Shown here one piece after another: positions 1 to 9,973 of a DNA stretch of 15,030 nt. Origin of the DNA: Saccoglossus kowalevskii (Eukaryota > Hemichordata > Enteropneusta > Harrimaniidae); contig NW_003155260.1 of assembly GCF_000003605.2 (NCBI RefSeq), positions 3,607-18,636 on the forward strand, given 5' to 3'. The notes beneath the pieces are model-generated. The model worked only from the letters and a program-made list of their open reading frames with translations, had not been told where the DNA came from and ran no database searches. The translations under genes and the position numbers were made by a program. Position 1 is the stretch's first letter. The number at the start of each line of letters is the position of its first letter.

Positions 1-698
1 ACTTTTTATTGGATTATTATAAATGCATTTCTTGTATTTGAGTAAATGTGGCTCCTGGGTGTACACCTGATTTATTTGATAATGTGATTGAAATATATTA
101 TCAAAATCGCCCCTTTTGGGAAAATACTACAATTAAAACAATACAAGACAGATTGGCTTTCTTTGTCAGATTCCGTGTACCAAATATGCATGTGAACAAA
201 TAAATTACCTTGTATTTAAACACAAGTATAAATTTAGATAAGGATATTCTTTTTATCATACACACGAGAGCATATTATTTATCGTTTGACGCAATCCTCT
301 TGACAAATAATTACAAAGATATTTTATGACTTGTTCTCAAGTTGGTCACCACATCGAGGAAATAATTATAATTGAATGGGCACGAACGATTAGATGATTT
401 TAATAAGTAGAATATATATATTCTTAATATCTTGTCTAGCAACCGTTCACAATTTCACAGTGTGGCCTGTAGTATTGCTACATAGCATGAACCAATTCGT
501 GAAAATGTTCATGGGGAAATTGATGTATTGTACTTGAACTATGGTTTGGTTCTCCCCAAATGCCTTCCATTCGTTCATCGTTACAGTGATTTGAATATGT
601 AATCTGCATAGTTGTAAAAGTTAACTAATGCACAGTCAGATCAATAGGAGTTTTATTTGGCCAAAGGTAATGCAGGTAGGTTGCAGACAGTCAAGCAC
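1..698. other. AT-rich non-coding stretch
   Basis: I see no coding frame of note, no RNA gene and no clear mobile element here. The only local structure is a perfect 16-bp palindrome at 409-424, listed separately, and a loosely paired GAACCAA (489-495) / TTGGTTC (546-552) inverted repeat that is within chance expectation. Confidence 0.6.
409..424. repeat. 16-bp perfect palindrome
   Basis: AGAATATATATATTCT reads identically on both strands. The centre is a short (AT)n run, so replication slippage followed by chance is a sufficient explanation. It could extrude as a small cruciform. No function is claimed. Confidence 0.6.
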
Positions 699-900
699 CC
701 AATCAGTCAGTCAGTTAGTCCGGCAGGTAAGCAGGCAACAAATCGGTCAGTCAGTTAGTCCAGCAGGTAAGTAGACAGGCAACCAACCAATCAGTCATTC
801 AGTTACCTGGCAACCAATCGGTCAGTCAGTTTGTCTGATAGGTAGGCAACCAATCAGTCAGTCAGTTACCAGGCAACCGGTCGGTCAGTCAGTTTAGTCG
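699..900 (+). repeat. Degenerate GTCAGTCA-based minisatellite, about six copies
   Basis: Six successive units each begin CCAATC(A/G)GTCAGTCAGTT or a close variant, and the first five end GGCAA. They lie at about 699-738, 739-782, 783-813, 814-849, 850-876 and 877-900. Unit lengths are 40, 44, 31, 36, 27 and 24 bp; the shortest lack the middle segment with the CAGGTAAG string. The core is itself a CAGT tetranucleotide expansion, so this looks like a two-level repeat: a short microsatellite that became part of a longer duplicating unit. CAGACAGTCAAG just upstream (about 685) may be an older, more diverged copy. Such variable repeats are usually non-coding and length-polymorphic. Confidence 0.85.
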
Positions 901-1100
901 CATACATACATGTCACCGCGTTTCAATTTATCTGACAAATATTTTCGCAATTGGCTTGTAAATTCAGTATTTTTTACACCTTGATTTCATTGTAAGCAAT
1001 TGAATAATTGCACTAAATGTGCATTTAAGACTATATTGTATTAGAAAATAGTCAGGTTTATGTAAATGATACAGCGAATACGTCCTATACTAGTCTACCT
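901..1100. other. Unremarkable AT-rich spacer
   Basis: Directly follows the CAGT repeat, starting with a short CATACATACATG run. I see nothing else of note before the acceptor-like tract that begins near 1105. Confidence 0.5.
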
Positions 1101-1104
1101 TTAC

Positions 1105-1136
1105 TTTATTAACTCTACTCACATCTTTCTTTCTAG
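1105..1136 (+). promoter_or_regulatory. Possible 3' splice acceptor
   Basis: A pyrimidine-rich tract containing CTTTCTTTCTAG ends at AG 1135-1136. A branch-point-like TATTAAC lies just upstream, near 1107-1113. Spacing and composition match a metazoan 3' splice site. Sites of this quality also arise by chance in AT-rich DNA. It matters mainly because an open, GC-richer stretch starts right after it and consensus donor strings lie about 370 and 410 bp upstream, inside the minisatellite. Confidence 0.25.
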
Positions 1137-1138
1137 CA

Positions 1139-1225
1139 ATGATGCACATGTACTTTGCAACAGATTCGGCTTACGCATGTCCATCTAATCACTGTGAGGG
1201 CGCGTTCATTAAGTTGGGTCGGTGA
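1139..1225 (+). CDS. Very doubtful 28-codon open frame after an acceptor-like site
   Basis: Starting at tandem ATG codons (1139 and 1142), a frame of 28 codons ends at TGA 1223-1225. The peptide has a CPSNHCEGAF segment with two cysteines and matches no family I know. Its only support is position: it begins three bases after the acceptor-like AG at 1136 and is less AT-rich than its surroundings. It could be a terminal exon, part of a non-coding transcript or chance; chance is most likely. No AATAAA follows closely. Confidence 0.1.
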   Translation: MMHMYFATDSAYACPSNHCEGAFIKLGR

Positions 1226-1228
1226 CTG

Positions 1229-1299
1229 TGGCGTACTTAGGTGCGTGCCTACTTAGAGTGGAAAGACGCTTTTCTGTAGTCTTTTCTAGAGTTCGAATT
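1229..1299 (+). other. Weak tRNA-like A/B box pair, possible SINE relic
   Basis: TGGCGTACTTAGG at 1229-1241 resembles an internal pol III A box, and GTTCGAATT at 1291-1299 resembles a B box (consensus GGTTCGANTCC). They are about 50 bases apart, within the range seen in tRNA genes and tRNA-derived SINEs. The intervening sequence does not fold into a convincing cloverleaf by eye. The tract is richer in G+C than its flanks. I call it only a possible decayed tRNA-derived SINE head; no tail or target duplication was identified. Confidence 0.15.
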
Positions 1300-1330
1300 T
1301 CGTGAATACGTGCTTATAGATTATAATCGG

Positions 1331-2586
1331 CCTTTACTTTATTCTATATAATGCACACAATCCAAATTTGTATTCACCCAAACGTGGAAAAGATAAAATA
1401 ACATTTACCGGAGTTAACCACGGATTTAATTCGGGCTTTTGATTTTGATTAATTTTAGCTATTACTATCAGTATATTGAAGATGGTCAACTGATATACTC
1501 AGATTACTTTACTGAACATTTTGAATTAGATATATAATTCCTTATTATATTGTCTTCTAGTTTTACATCAAAATGCACGAGTAATTACACCCAGAATAGT
1601 ATCAAGCTGACAATTCAAATAAATGCTGCCCCGGTGACGTAACCACAATTGAACAGATAAAATGGATACGTAAGCAATAATTGATTGCGTCATTGAGTTT
1701 CATCATGAGATATCTTTCCATCTGTAGGGACTCACGTCAACGAGAATAATAGAAAAGTTACATCGCAGACATCCAATTTGATCATCCGATATTATTATAA
1801 CAGAAATACAGTGTTGCTGAACAGAAGCATTAAAGTATCGGTTCCATTTCCAGGGATTTTGATTTGCGGGTTCTTTTTAAGTAACGGAAGCGTACATGCT
1901 AAACTCGATACATTGTCTATTCATCAGACTTGGGAATAAATAATATATTTGTAGCTAACGATATCTCTAGCAGAACTGTAGTATCTCAGGTTCCTGACTG
2001 ATGATGGCAACCATCAAAATCGCAGTGTAAACATACTCGAGTAACTCCTGCTCGGTCGTTTCATTATATTAAATTCATTTTTTTATGTATACCTTATCGT
2101 CTACCTCACGCATTAAAATCAATATTCAGTTCACACATATTATTTAGTAACACACAGGATTTTTGATGTGTGTCTTCTATGTTTAGTTTATTTGGGTGAG
2201 TGTTTTAAAATGAGAAAACACGGTGTAAACATTATGAGGCAAAATTTACTGGTCGTGAGAATGGAATCTTGATGAGCTTCATATATCAAGTCACAAAGCC
2301 AGTACATCATCCAGACGATAACGAAACAATGTTAAATACACACTTTATAGATTGCCAACTTCTTTTTCAAATAAATTAATCGTACGCAAATAACGGCGTT
2401 GCTGTGTCAGTGGTGAGGGGGAATTCGTAGTTCAAAAGTTGAAAGCTTTACGTTACACACGTCAGAAAATGCAGTAACATTGACGCTATGGATTGTGACT
2501 TTGGACAACACAATTTACGAATATGGATAAAGAAAACGTTGTAAATGTTACTGTGCCTGTCAACACTCAAATTGTAAAACATGCTA
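1331..2586. other. AT-rich non-coding stretch
   Basis: About 1.25 kb with no coding frame above chance, no tandem repeat and no recognisable RNA gene. Isolated motifs such as TGACGTAA near 1625 are single occurrences without context. Nothing else of note was seen. Confidence 0.55.
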
Positions 2587-2594
2587 TGACGTCA
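2587..2594. promoter_or_regulatory. Perfect CRE palindrome
   Basis: TGACGTCA is the full palindromic cAMP-response element bound by CREB/ATF bZIP proteins. By base composition about 0.16 copies are expected in a window this size, so one copy is mildly notable. It lies 43 bases before a perfect TCACGTGA E-box, which strengthens a promoter-like reading of the segment. Confidence 0.35.
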
Positions 2595-2636
2595 GTCGTA
2601 ATATGTGTTTAACAACGCTTATTATAAACATATAAA

Positions 2637-2644
2637 TCACGTGA
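2637..2644. promoter_or_regulatory. TCACGTGA E-box palindrome
   Basis: This is the extended E-box preferred by USF/MITF-TFEB/Max-type bHLH-zip factors in animals. It lies downstream of TATAAA-like strings (about 2623-2636) and upstream of the CCGCCATTGTTG core. Whether it is active is not knowable from sequence. Confidence 0.35.
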
Positions 2645-2666
2645 CACCCTTTTAAGATGCAAGCCA

Positions 2667-2700
2667 TATGAACATCCGCCATTGTTGTTGACTGTTCATA
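2667..2700. repeat. Inverted repeat enclosing a YY1-like core
   Basis: TATGAACA (2667-2674) and TGTTCATA (2693-2700) form 8-bp arms around an 18-base loop holding CCGCCATTGTTG. The loop is close to, but not identical with, the YY1 element CCGCCATNTT. On the minus strand it reads CAACAATGGCGGATG, which resembles a well-placed animal start codon, but that frame stays open only about 30 codons. Confidence 0.35.
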
Positions 2701-2730
2701 CGTGAGGTGCAAAAATAAATAAAATAAATG

Positions 2731-2757
2731 AAAAAAAAAAAAAAAAAAAAAAAAAAA
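2731..2757 (+). repeat. Poly(A) tract, 27 bases
   Basis: An uninterrupted run of 27 A residues between G2730 and T2758, by far the longest homopolymer in the window. It is described in context in the retrocopy entry. Confidence 0.95.
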
Positions 2758-2860
2758 TTAACACAAATCATCACAGAATTAGCCTGAGCGATTATAAGCC
2801 AAATTACATTATGGACAATGTCTCAGTTTCCGTTCCTACTTTATTGTCCGTTGCGTAGCG

Positions 2861-2895
2861 ATTTCAGCATTGCTATGGTTACTAGAGACTGAAAT
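2861..2895. promoter_or_regulatory. Hairpin with RFX X-box-like loop
   Basis: ATTTCAG (2861-2867) and CTGAAAT (2889-2895) can pair as a 7-bp stem. The loop contains 2869-2882, which on the minus strand reads GTAACCATAGCAAT. This matches the RFX X-box pattern GTNRCC-N(0-3)-RGYAAC except for the last base. X-boxes mark promoters of ciliary genes in animals, but no adjacent gene is visible here. Confidence 0.25.
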
Positions 2896-5343
2896 AGTTT
2901 GTTGGCAGATGTGTGGATTGGCATAATAGGTGGGTGTACACGTCCAATTCATCTTTCCTTCTAACCTATTTGAATTAAACCATAACTCGCATGTGATAAA
3001 TATGTTTGAGTGTAATATTGATATATGTGTTACACAGGTGGATCTGCCAATATATTCAGCTATGATATGATAGCAGTAAAAGGAAGGACAGCTGGCTCAT
3101 ATGTGTCTATTGACGAAGTGTAACGTTAATGAGTGTACTATATCATCTTCATGCAAACCATTGAAAAAAAAATATTGTTAATTTTGTAAATGACTTTTGC
3201 GATATGACCCACCTGAGAGATCATCAGATATAACTGTAAATTATTATTATAATACTATAACTAGTCAATCTCACAGCAGTGTGCTTAGAGAAAACAATGA
3301 ATTGTGGAACGACTGCTAAACTTGATATTTAATTTTCAAATACTTGAGACTCAAGACTCAAGAATCCCGCACTATTTCAGGAGTTTTGACTGGTTTATAG
3401 TTTTTACACCTTTCAAGTTAAGATAAATGAACTGCGTCAACAATCACGTCAATCCATTGCCCAAGTATCATTGTTATTTATGTTGTTTAGCGGCAAACTG
3501 AAACAACGATTGCGAACGTGCTTATAGTGAAAATAATATGTATATGGTTATGTGGCACAGATCTCATTCGTTGAACTGTGATACACATCTACATAATACA
3601 CTCGTCGGACATACAGACGTTATTCGCTTTTTTTGTAAAAATCGTATGCGATCTGGTAATTTTTTTTTATTTGGAAAACGGGTATTTACAGACTGCCCAA
3701 TGGTCGTACTGACTTGCGATATTCCTTGTTAATGCAATTCGAACCAACAGATCAACGTACATGACAGCAAAATATTTTCAACTGATAAATGTTTGTTCCC
3801 ACTGTCTTTAGATTAGTAAAATCCGTGAAAACCTGTGTACAATGACGAAAACAATACAATCTGTTTTTGATTGTTTTGCGAAAATATTCTCAAAGATAAA
3901 AAATTAATTGTAATTTCACCAATTTAAATTCAAAATCTTCCTGGCAAGAAAATGCAGTTCAGTTCTTGGGATTTGATTTTTCCATGTCAGCACTGCCACT
4001 TCCACTTGAAAAGGCTCATAGTGAGGTGAAACAATTATTCTTCTCCACATTACAGGATTATTTTCTTATTAACATTTTAATGTTGATATCTTCATGATTG
4101 TAGTTCTCGTCAGTGTTTTGGCGAAAGTAGTTAGGCTACACAGCGAAAATAAAATAAAATATAAGTGTCACATGATGGATATTTCTACGATGAATAACAT
4201 ATTAACACGTGAAGACGAGAATATCACTGTTTTATGTAAGATTAGACTGACCGTGTACTGATTGATCTTGTTATGCGACCGATATAAAGAAACTAAATAG
4301 ATTCAAACCTCATCATTCTACCTCGACATAGCCCAGTCATGAAAAAAAAAACTGAAGCATTTCTTAACTTTCGAAAAACGATGATGCCACGTAATAAAAT
4401 TCATGGGAAAGATCGGGGGTATATCTCAAGGGATTATTTACATTAGCTATACATCTCCATGGGTGTTTTTCTGCAATTATCACTCGATAAAAAACATTAC
4501 AGTAGATATATCTTATCAGTTCTACAAAAATAACATGAAAAGAATGTGGCTACAGCGTTGGTAATGATCCATGACAGTAATGCTCTACCGATTGCTCACT
4601 CGTGTGCGTGCTTTACAGAGAAACAAATAATTGTGTTATCATCCTGCTGAAAATGCTGTGTTTACCCTTATCCATGCAGCGTGATCACTAATACAGCATA
4701 ATATTATAGAACGACTCTCATATATGGCGTGAAATGTCAAGAAATAAAATAAAACTGGAATTATTACGGAATATTTATTTACTATTTAGTTATTTATCAG
4801 GATTTAGTAGTATGTTCGGTGAATATGTAAGCCGAGTTAATATTAGTCACATGCAACAGTTTAACAACGGGGCATGTTGTCGCATGTAATCTGGCAAATA
4901 AATTACAATATTATTGCATTATTTGAAAATATGTTTTGTCTTCATATTTAAATCATTAATATATCTTCATTTGTTAACATTTGCATGTATAAAAAGAAGA
5001 ATTCATGATTGATAAGAAAATTCAAAATGAATTATTAGTTACTATAAAATCTGTGTATGTGGACAGAGAACGACAGTGTATCGCACTAACAAATAATGCC
5101 ATGAAGAGATAACAGTAATATGTAATATCGAATGTGTTGTTAATTAGTCTCACATAGTTCACACCTCAGACTCTCGTTACAAATTATGTACGCGTGTGGA
5201 TGTCCATGACAAGCACTATTAGGATATTAGCCATCGGAGTACAAAATTAATTGTACATTAGTGTATTAGTTTTATTCCAAAGTAGACAACATGATGTTTT
5301 GCGTTTGAGTATTATTCAATAAATTGTAGAGTGTATTATGGTA
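2896..5343. other. Long AT-rich non-coding stretch
   Basis: Almost 2.5 kb without any supportable gene or repeat array. The longest ATG-started frame (3538-3732, plus strand, 64 codons) is low-complexity in places and matches nothing known. Short A runs occur at about 3165 and 4341 and are not flanked by retrocopy features. A CACGTG E-box lies at 4206-4211. Confidence 0.55.
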
Positions 5344-5765
5344 TTATTAAATATTGGACAATATAGAGTGCTTTAAATTATTCCTCTTCAGATTAGAACA
5401 TTGTACTGTGTGTTAGGCTAAAAGTCATCAGAGTTAAACTTTATGTTGTGCGTATTAGTGAAAAGAGATTTTATTGTGAGTTATGTGTTAGTACTCACAG
5501 TACATTGTTATGCTGTAAGTTAGTGTAACAGTCAGCAGAGTACAGCAATATATTATTCATTAGAATTAGTGTTCATTAGTGTATCGGGAAAAACACATTT
5601 ACTTGTGAGGGTTTTAGTCGTCATTATATTGGGTAATAGTCAACAGGGGAAAATATGCTGTGTTAGAGTATTCTCTCTTCAAAGTACAACTTTGTACTGA
5701 GTATTAGTTTGTCAAAGTACTTTCACTCTATTCCTTGGTTCTGGTAATTTCAGTACACTCATATG
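5344..5765 (+). repeat. Diverged tandem repeat, period about 107 bp
   Basis: The 16-base anchor TAAnAGTCAnCAGRGK recurs at 5419-5434, 5526-5541 and 5634-5649, spacings of 107 and 108 bp. A second anchor, about 37 bases beginning ATTCCTCTTC and ending GTTAG (5380-5416), recurs at 5670-5707 with roughly 70% identity, including a shared TTGTACTG core. A further partial copy probably starts near 5745. ATTAGTG-type words recur throughout, and the plus strand is clearly richer in G than C. Copies are far diverged, so this is an old satellite-like array or the remains of a segmental triplication, not a recent expansion. Confidence 0.5.
5683..5698. repeat. Near-perfect 16-base palindrome
   Basis: AGTACAA and TTGTACT are 7-bp arms around a 2-base centre, inside the third copy of the 107-bp repeat. 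The first copy lacks the left arm, so the palindrome is not a conserved part of the unit. Confidence 0.5.
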
Positions 5766-6360
5766 TGACTCGCAATGTACAAGTATTACAAGAGATTATT
5801 ATATAGATCATTTTATACACAGATCAAGAGACACGGTCCAATATATCATATAGGAATTTATTATGAACAAAAATACCCAACCTATGTAATCGTAAAATCA
5901 ACCAAACATATAGCAAACAAAGTAATTAATATGCTGGATGACAACGTAATATATATAATAAATGTAAATCAAAATACTGGTTCAATGCGATGGATGCGAT
6001 GAGTGCATACTTTGAGGTATACTCGTATACCTTATTATTATACGTCTTTTCCTTCCAAGGATACATCATGGAAATGTCGAAATCCAAAAACAGCATCAGC
6101 GAACTTCTTTATTATTGGATTACGTTTACGTGTGTAATCATTCAATATTTGGTATTCGCATTTCCTAATATGGTAGGATGAAAATACCCCGCAAAATAAC
6201 GCAAAATTACTGCACGCTGTAACTTGTGGCGTTAACAGATGTATACTAATATTCAATATGAAAACTGCTCGCCCGAATGGATACACCTAGTGGTGTGTGT
6301 GTGTGAATGTGCACCGTCACGTTACCAATTGTTCTCTAATCTTTCTTAATGATTATTCAT
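5766..6360. other. AT-rich stretch with overlapping chance frames
   Basis: Contains a 75-codon frame (5775-6002, plus), a 63-codon frame (5990-6181, plus) and an 82-codon frame on the minus strand (6038-6286). The first is lysine-, tyrosine- and isoleucine-rich, as expected for AT-rich DNA. None has a recognisable motif or consistent support. A GT dinucleotide run of about 13 bases lies at 6293-6305. Confidence 0.5.
6015..6032. repeat. 18-base near-perfect palindrome
   Basis: AGGTATAC and GTATACCT form 8-bp arms around the two-base centre TC. It is among the strongest dyads in the window. It could form a tight hairpin or a symmetric protein site; nothing nearby identifies a user. Confidence 0.6.
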
Positions 6361-6545
6361 CGCGCTACACATAGACGTAGACTAGTCGGACACAGTTAGC
6401 AAGGTCGACTCTTCGAGAATCTTTTACGGAATAAGGGTATCTCAATGCTTTCGCAACCACGCACAGACACACGTGTGTGGACAGTTCGCCGACCACAAAC
6501 ACGCACCTTCCCCACGACTTGGTTCTGTCACATAAAACGTAAAAT
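6361..6545. other. CpG-richer patch
   Basis: This patch has visibly more G+C and CpG than its surroundings, and the 12-bp palindrome ACACACGTGTGT at 6467-6478 with a central CACGTG E-box. A minus-strand frame of 82 codons (6365-6613) covers it but is valine/cysteine-rich without any motif. It could be an old insertion or a decayed exon; I cannot tell which. Confidence 0.3.
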
Positions 6546-9500
6546 GAAATATCAGCCACATGTAACATAATGCAACAATTTATATAGACACTAGTCTTTG
6601 CACAATAAGTCACAATTGGTGTTGTCCTAATCTACCAATCAGCGGTCTCTATGATTTCATGATTACGCTGAATATGGCTAAGTTTGATACGGTGCCTGTC
6701 TTACATGTTGATTCGATAGCTACATTATAATACGCTGACTGTATTAAATATGTGTATATGGCTTTATCGATACGTTAACTACGTTACATGTAGGTCATCT
6801 AGCATTGTACCTATCTATTTATATCATGCAGTCTAATGACGCATACTATCTTTTTATGTAATTTTATGCCAGAAACGCACGGTCATGCCTGAATGTTTTT
6901 GAGATATGCTAGTTAGTTTTGTGATAATGGAAGTCTCCGTTATTCTCCCGATAAATAATAAAAAAGTAGCTACTTTTGTGACCTTTGTTTGGTACAACTG
7001 TTAATTTGAAAACCTACAGGCGATTGCTATTATTTAGATACGAATGAATGGTTTGTTCCTACCATGACAAATTTGATTGGATTAAGAAAATAACAATGAT
7101 CAAAATGTGGTCCGATGAATGCATAATTAATGAATATAATAATCACATTGTCGCCATGGTTTCTAGTCCCACAAATACTTATATATTTTATATCACATCT
7201 CACGGTTTGCATAGATGTAGAAAACATTGATTAGACTGGAAATTACAGTTTTGTAGACATAATAAATTAGGGAATAAAAGTTGAGAAAAAACATCAGTAG
7301 ATTGGATACAGTGTACACTACATTATAGGTTAAGACAGGCACATAAATGTATAGATTTTTTTTAATGGAAAGGTTCAACATATATGAGGTCGTGGATGGC
7401 GCACCAGCTGTCGCGTCTTATTGATGATTTACATAGTGGAGAGGAAATTGCCTACAGGAAACCAATGTTTTGTAGACCTAGAGTGTTTACTGAGAGAAAG
7501 TGTTGTCGGAAATCACTAGAAATTCAATCATGACTAAACTTCGCGTGCTTAATGAGTATAATGATGTATCATTTATTTCGTACCTAATTTATTTTTAACA
7601 AAATATTTTTGGCTGCACCGGAACTTGTTAAAACATTCATTAGTGTATATATAAAACTTGTTGTGAAATATATACAAATACAAACAATCCGAAACTTTAA
7701 TGAATAGTCGAGTGTTATACACAATGCATACTAGCTCCAAGTAATCAAGAGTGACCTCACGTTATGGGCCGAGAGCTCAATTTGCAATTAAAGTACAATT
7801 TAAATCGAATTATAATCTGTATGCTCCTGGTGATTCAGAAAGTCAACAACACTATTTTAGATTTAACATTAGTTAATCAGCTGGTATCGGCGACTCTGTC
7901 TTTGTTGACACACAATATGTACGCACACAGTCCGAGTCCTGTTTGCTTATACAGAGACCACTACTACGCACGTCATGACTACGCACACGTATTATGTGGT
8001 TGGGTAATGCTCATAAGGATGATAAACTGGAAGGCTTTAGTGGCACTGCAAAATATAAAATTTTCGTCAAGCAGATGTTAACCTTTTCGAGCTAACACTC
8101 TCATAAAGTATTATTATCTTAAAGTTGAAAGAGGAGAGTATAATTATAATAACCAAGGCTGACATTTATACTACAAGATGTGGTCATATCAGTTAATGTA
8201 ATTTTGACATGCAACTATTCAATCTAGAGAGATATACGTTTCACCAAATGTGATTAATATTTCAATATCTTTCAACCAAAATTTTTTTTCATAATACCAT
8301 ATTTGCAGCTCCGGTGTGGGAATTTGGCAGAGAAATGGTTTCACAGTGACTGCTCGGTGTAAATATTTTATACAGCGACGACGTGAATGTACGTATTATT
8401 GGGTTATTGCCAATGCTGTTCTTTACGTGCAGTTGACATTATAGGTTTATAATACAAAACGATGTTTGAAATGTAATAACATATCAGCATAAATGTAATT
8501 TCCTAATCCAGTATATTGGTTGAAATTGTATTATTTTACTTATTTACGTTGATATATCAGTATTCATCATAAACTATAAAATACGTGATACATTTGAATT
8601 GAGATTGTGTTTTGTTATTTAGATGGATAGTATTCTAATCTCTATTGAAACTCGGGAAAATCTATGTAGTAAATATTCATTCCAGCATTGTAATTAATGT
8701 AATTTATATTTTCACTCATGTGCTCTTGTCCCCGACAGTAACCTTAATTTTTAGTTCAGTTAAAGACATCCCGAATAGCAGTAATGCTGTCAAGTCGTTA
8801 CACTGATTTATAGTCTTTAAGACTGCCTGTAAATTGTATCAAGGTATGTTCTATGCTCATCGCGTTAAGGTAGATTTTGTTATATAAATATATATTATTA
8901 GTCATAGTAAACTATATTCTCAATTAGGTCAAACTATCAATTATGAATAATCATGCTATATTACCAGCACTGTATCGTGGTCAAGTATGTAGACGTATCG
9001 GCTGACGTAGCACATACGCCTTGAGAGGCCTGCAGGGACGTTAATGTTGGCTGAAATCGTGTAAGCTTAGTATTACACGAAATTGGTTTCCTTGCTTTAA
9101 TATTAAGAATCTTCGACACGTTTTTATTTGGCAGTCCTGAAGATGGCAAAATGTACCTACTCCAACCCACTCACATTATTCAATTGTTTGAGATTACTGT
9201 CTGACGTGCGTTGCGTTGCGTAGATCAGTTCTAATCGCAATTACTTTAAATAGTACAATGGGAGCAGGCGTTGTCGTATAGAAACTGACAGAAAACTGTT
9301 TGCAATTTTGCAAATGGTTTATCCAGCTTCATAATACATCACCCATAGGAACTTAATCTACTTCACTCAAAGATTATCAGGAACATTACTTCAATATTGC
9401 CATCCACTTTACTGCCTTCGCAAACCACTTTAATCCTCTGCTTTGAGCAGGCTTTGGGTGACATCGAGACACACATCGATAGAGGCTTACGAAGTAAATC

Positions 9501-9973
9501 ATATTATTCAGCCAAATAGAGGAAATGAATGTGGGCATCGCCTTAATTATCCGTATCAACTCCCACGTGTTGTAAAATGTATCTTTACGATTCCATTCCA
9601 CGCGAATATAATAAGTATATTCGCACATTTGTAACTCTTGTCAACAATAAGGTATAATATACTGTCTATGTTGACTCGTTTCTAAACTACGCAGGATGTG
9701 AAGCAAACACAGGTATTCCACTGAGCATGCGCAAATACTCACTTGGCACAAATATTCATTGCACACTGACCTTCTGCAAAATGACAGTGTGAATGATGTC
9801 AGCAAACCCATTTCGTCTAAATAATGAATACTCCCTGATGAATCATATTGTTACTCAAATAAAGGAATACGTCTCGTAGAGTAGGTAGTATGGATTACAA
9901 TGTCAGGGGAAGAGATATGCGCAGTCGGGCACCATTTGCGGACTCGTGCTAATGGTGAAGCAACAATAAACGA
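6546..9973. other. Long AT-rich non-coding stretch
   Basis: About 3.4 kb with no supportable gene. It holds the longest ATG-started frame in the window (7764-8081, plus strand, 105 codons), whose translation has no recognisable domain and whose length is within chance. A triple GCGTT pentamer (9207-9221) and a CACGTG E-box (9564-9569) are the only local patterns noted. Confidence 0.55.

Larger units (their letters stand above)
2615..2757 (+). mobile_element. Possible poly(A)-tailed retrocopy or SINE-like insertion
   Basis: An A tract of 27 bases (2731-2757) is preceded by three overlapping AATAAA hexamers (2714-2719, 2718-2723, 2723-2728). This is the layout of a reverse-transcribed polyadenylated RNA or SINE/LINE tail. 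Candidate target duplications are short and ambiguous: TTAACA at 2609-2614 and 2758-2763, or AACACAA at 2507-2513 and 2760-2766; these imply 5' ends near 2615 or 2514. No coding sequence is recognisable upstream, so the source transcript is unknown. A plain slippage-grown A run is the main alternative. Confidence 0.3.

Noticed and set aside
489-557. GAACCAA/TTGGTTC and GGGGA/TCCCC inverted pairs
   Set aside because: The pairs interleave rather than nest, and matches of this length are expected by chance.
3736-3745. B-box-like GGTTCGAATT on the minus strand, considered as a tRNA gene
   Set aside because: No A box at suitable distance and no cloverleaf.
5775-6286. Three overlapping open frames of 75, 63 and 82 codons
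   Set aside because: They overlap on both strands, are dominated by AT-rich codons and show no motif. They are within chance expectation.
6365-6613. 82-codon minus-strand frame in a CpG-richer patch
   Set aside because: The composition reflects GTG/CAC-rich DNA and there is no recognisable domain. Only the patch itself was recorded.
7646-7676. GTATATA/TATATAC inverted repeat
   Set aside because: Low-complexity AT arms; common by chance at this composition.
7764-8081. 105-codon plus-strand open frame, the longest ATG-started one
   Set aside because: The translation has no recognisable domain, signal peptide or family motif. With about 7% stop codons per random triplet, roughly one stop-free run of this length is expected across six frames of 15 kb.
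8961-9170. 69-codon minus-strand frame, considered as a retroelement fragment
   Set aside because: No conserved reverse-transcriptase or nuclease motif could be identified.
9386-9634. Opposed open frames of 80 (minus) and 63 (plus) codons
   Set aside because: Mutual shadows with no motif on either strand.
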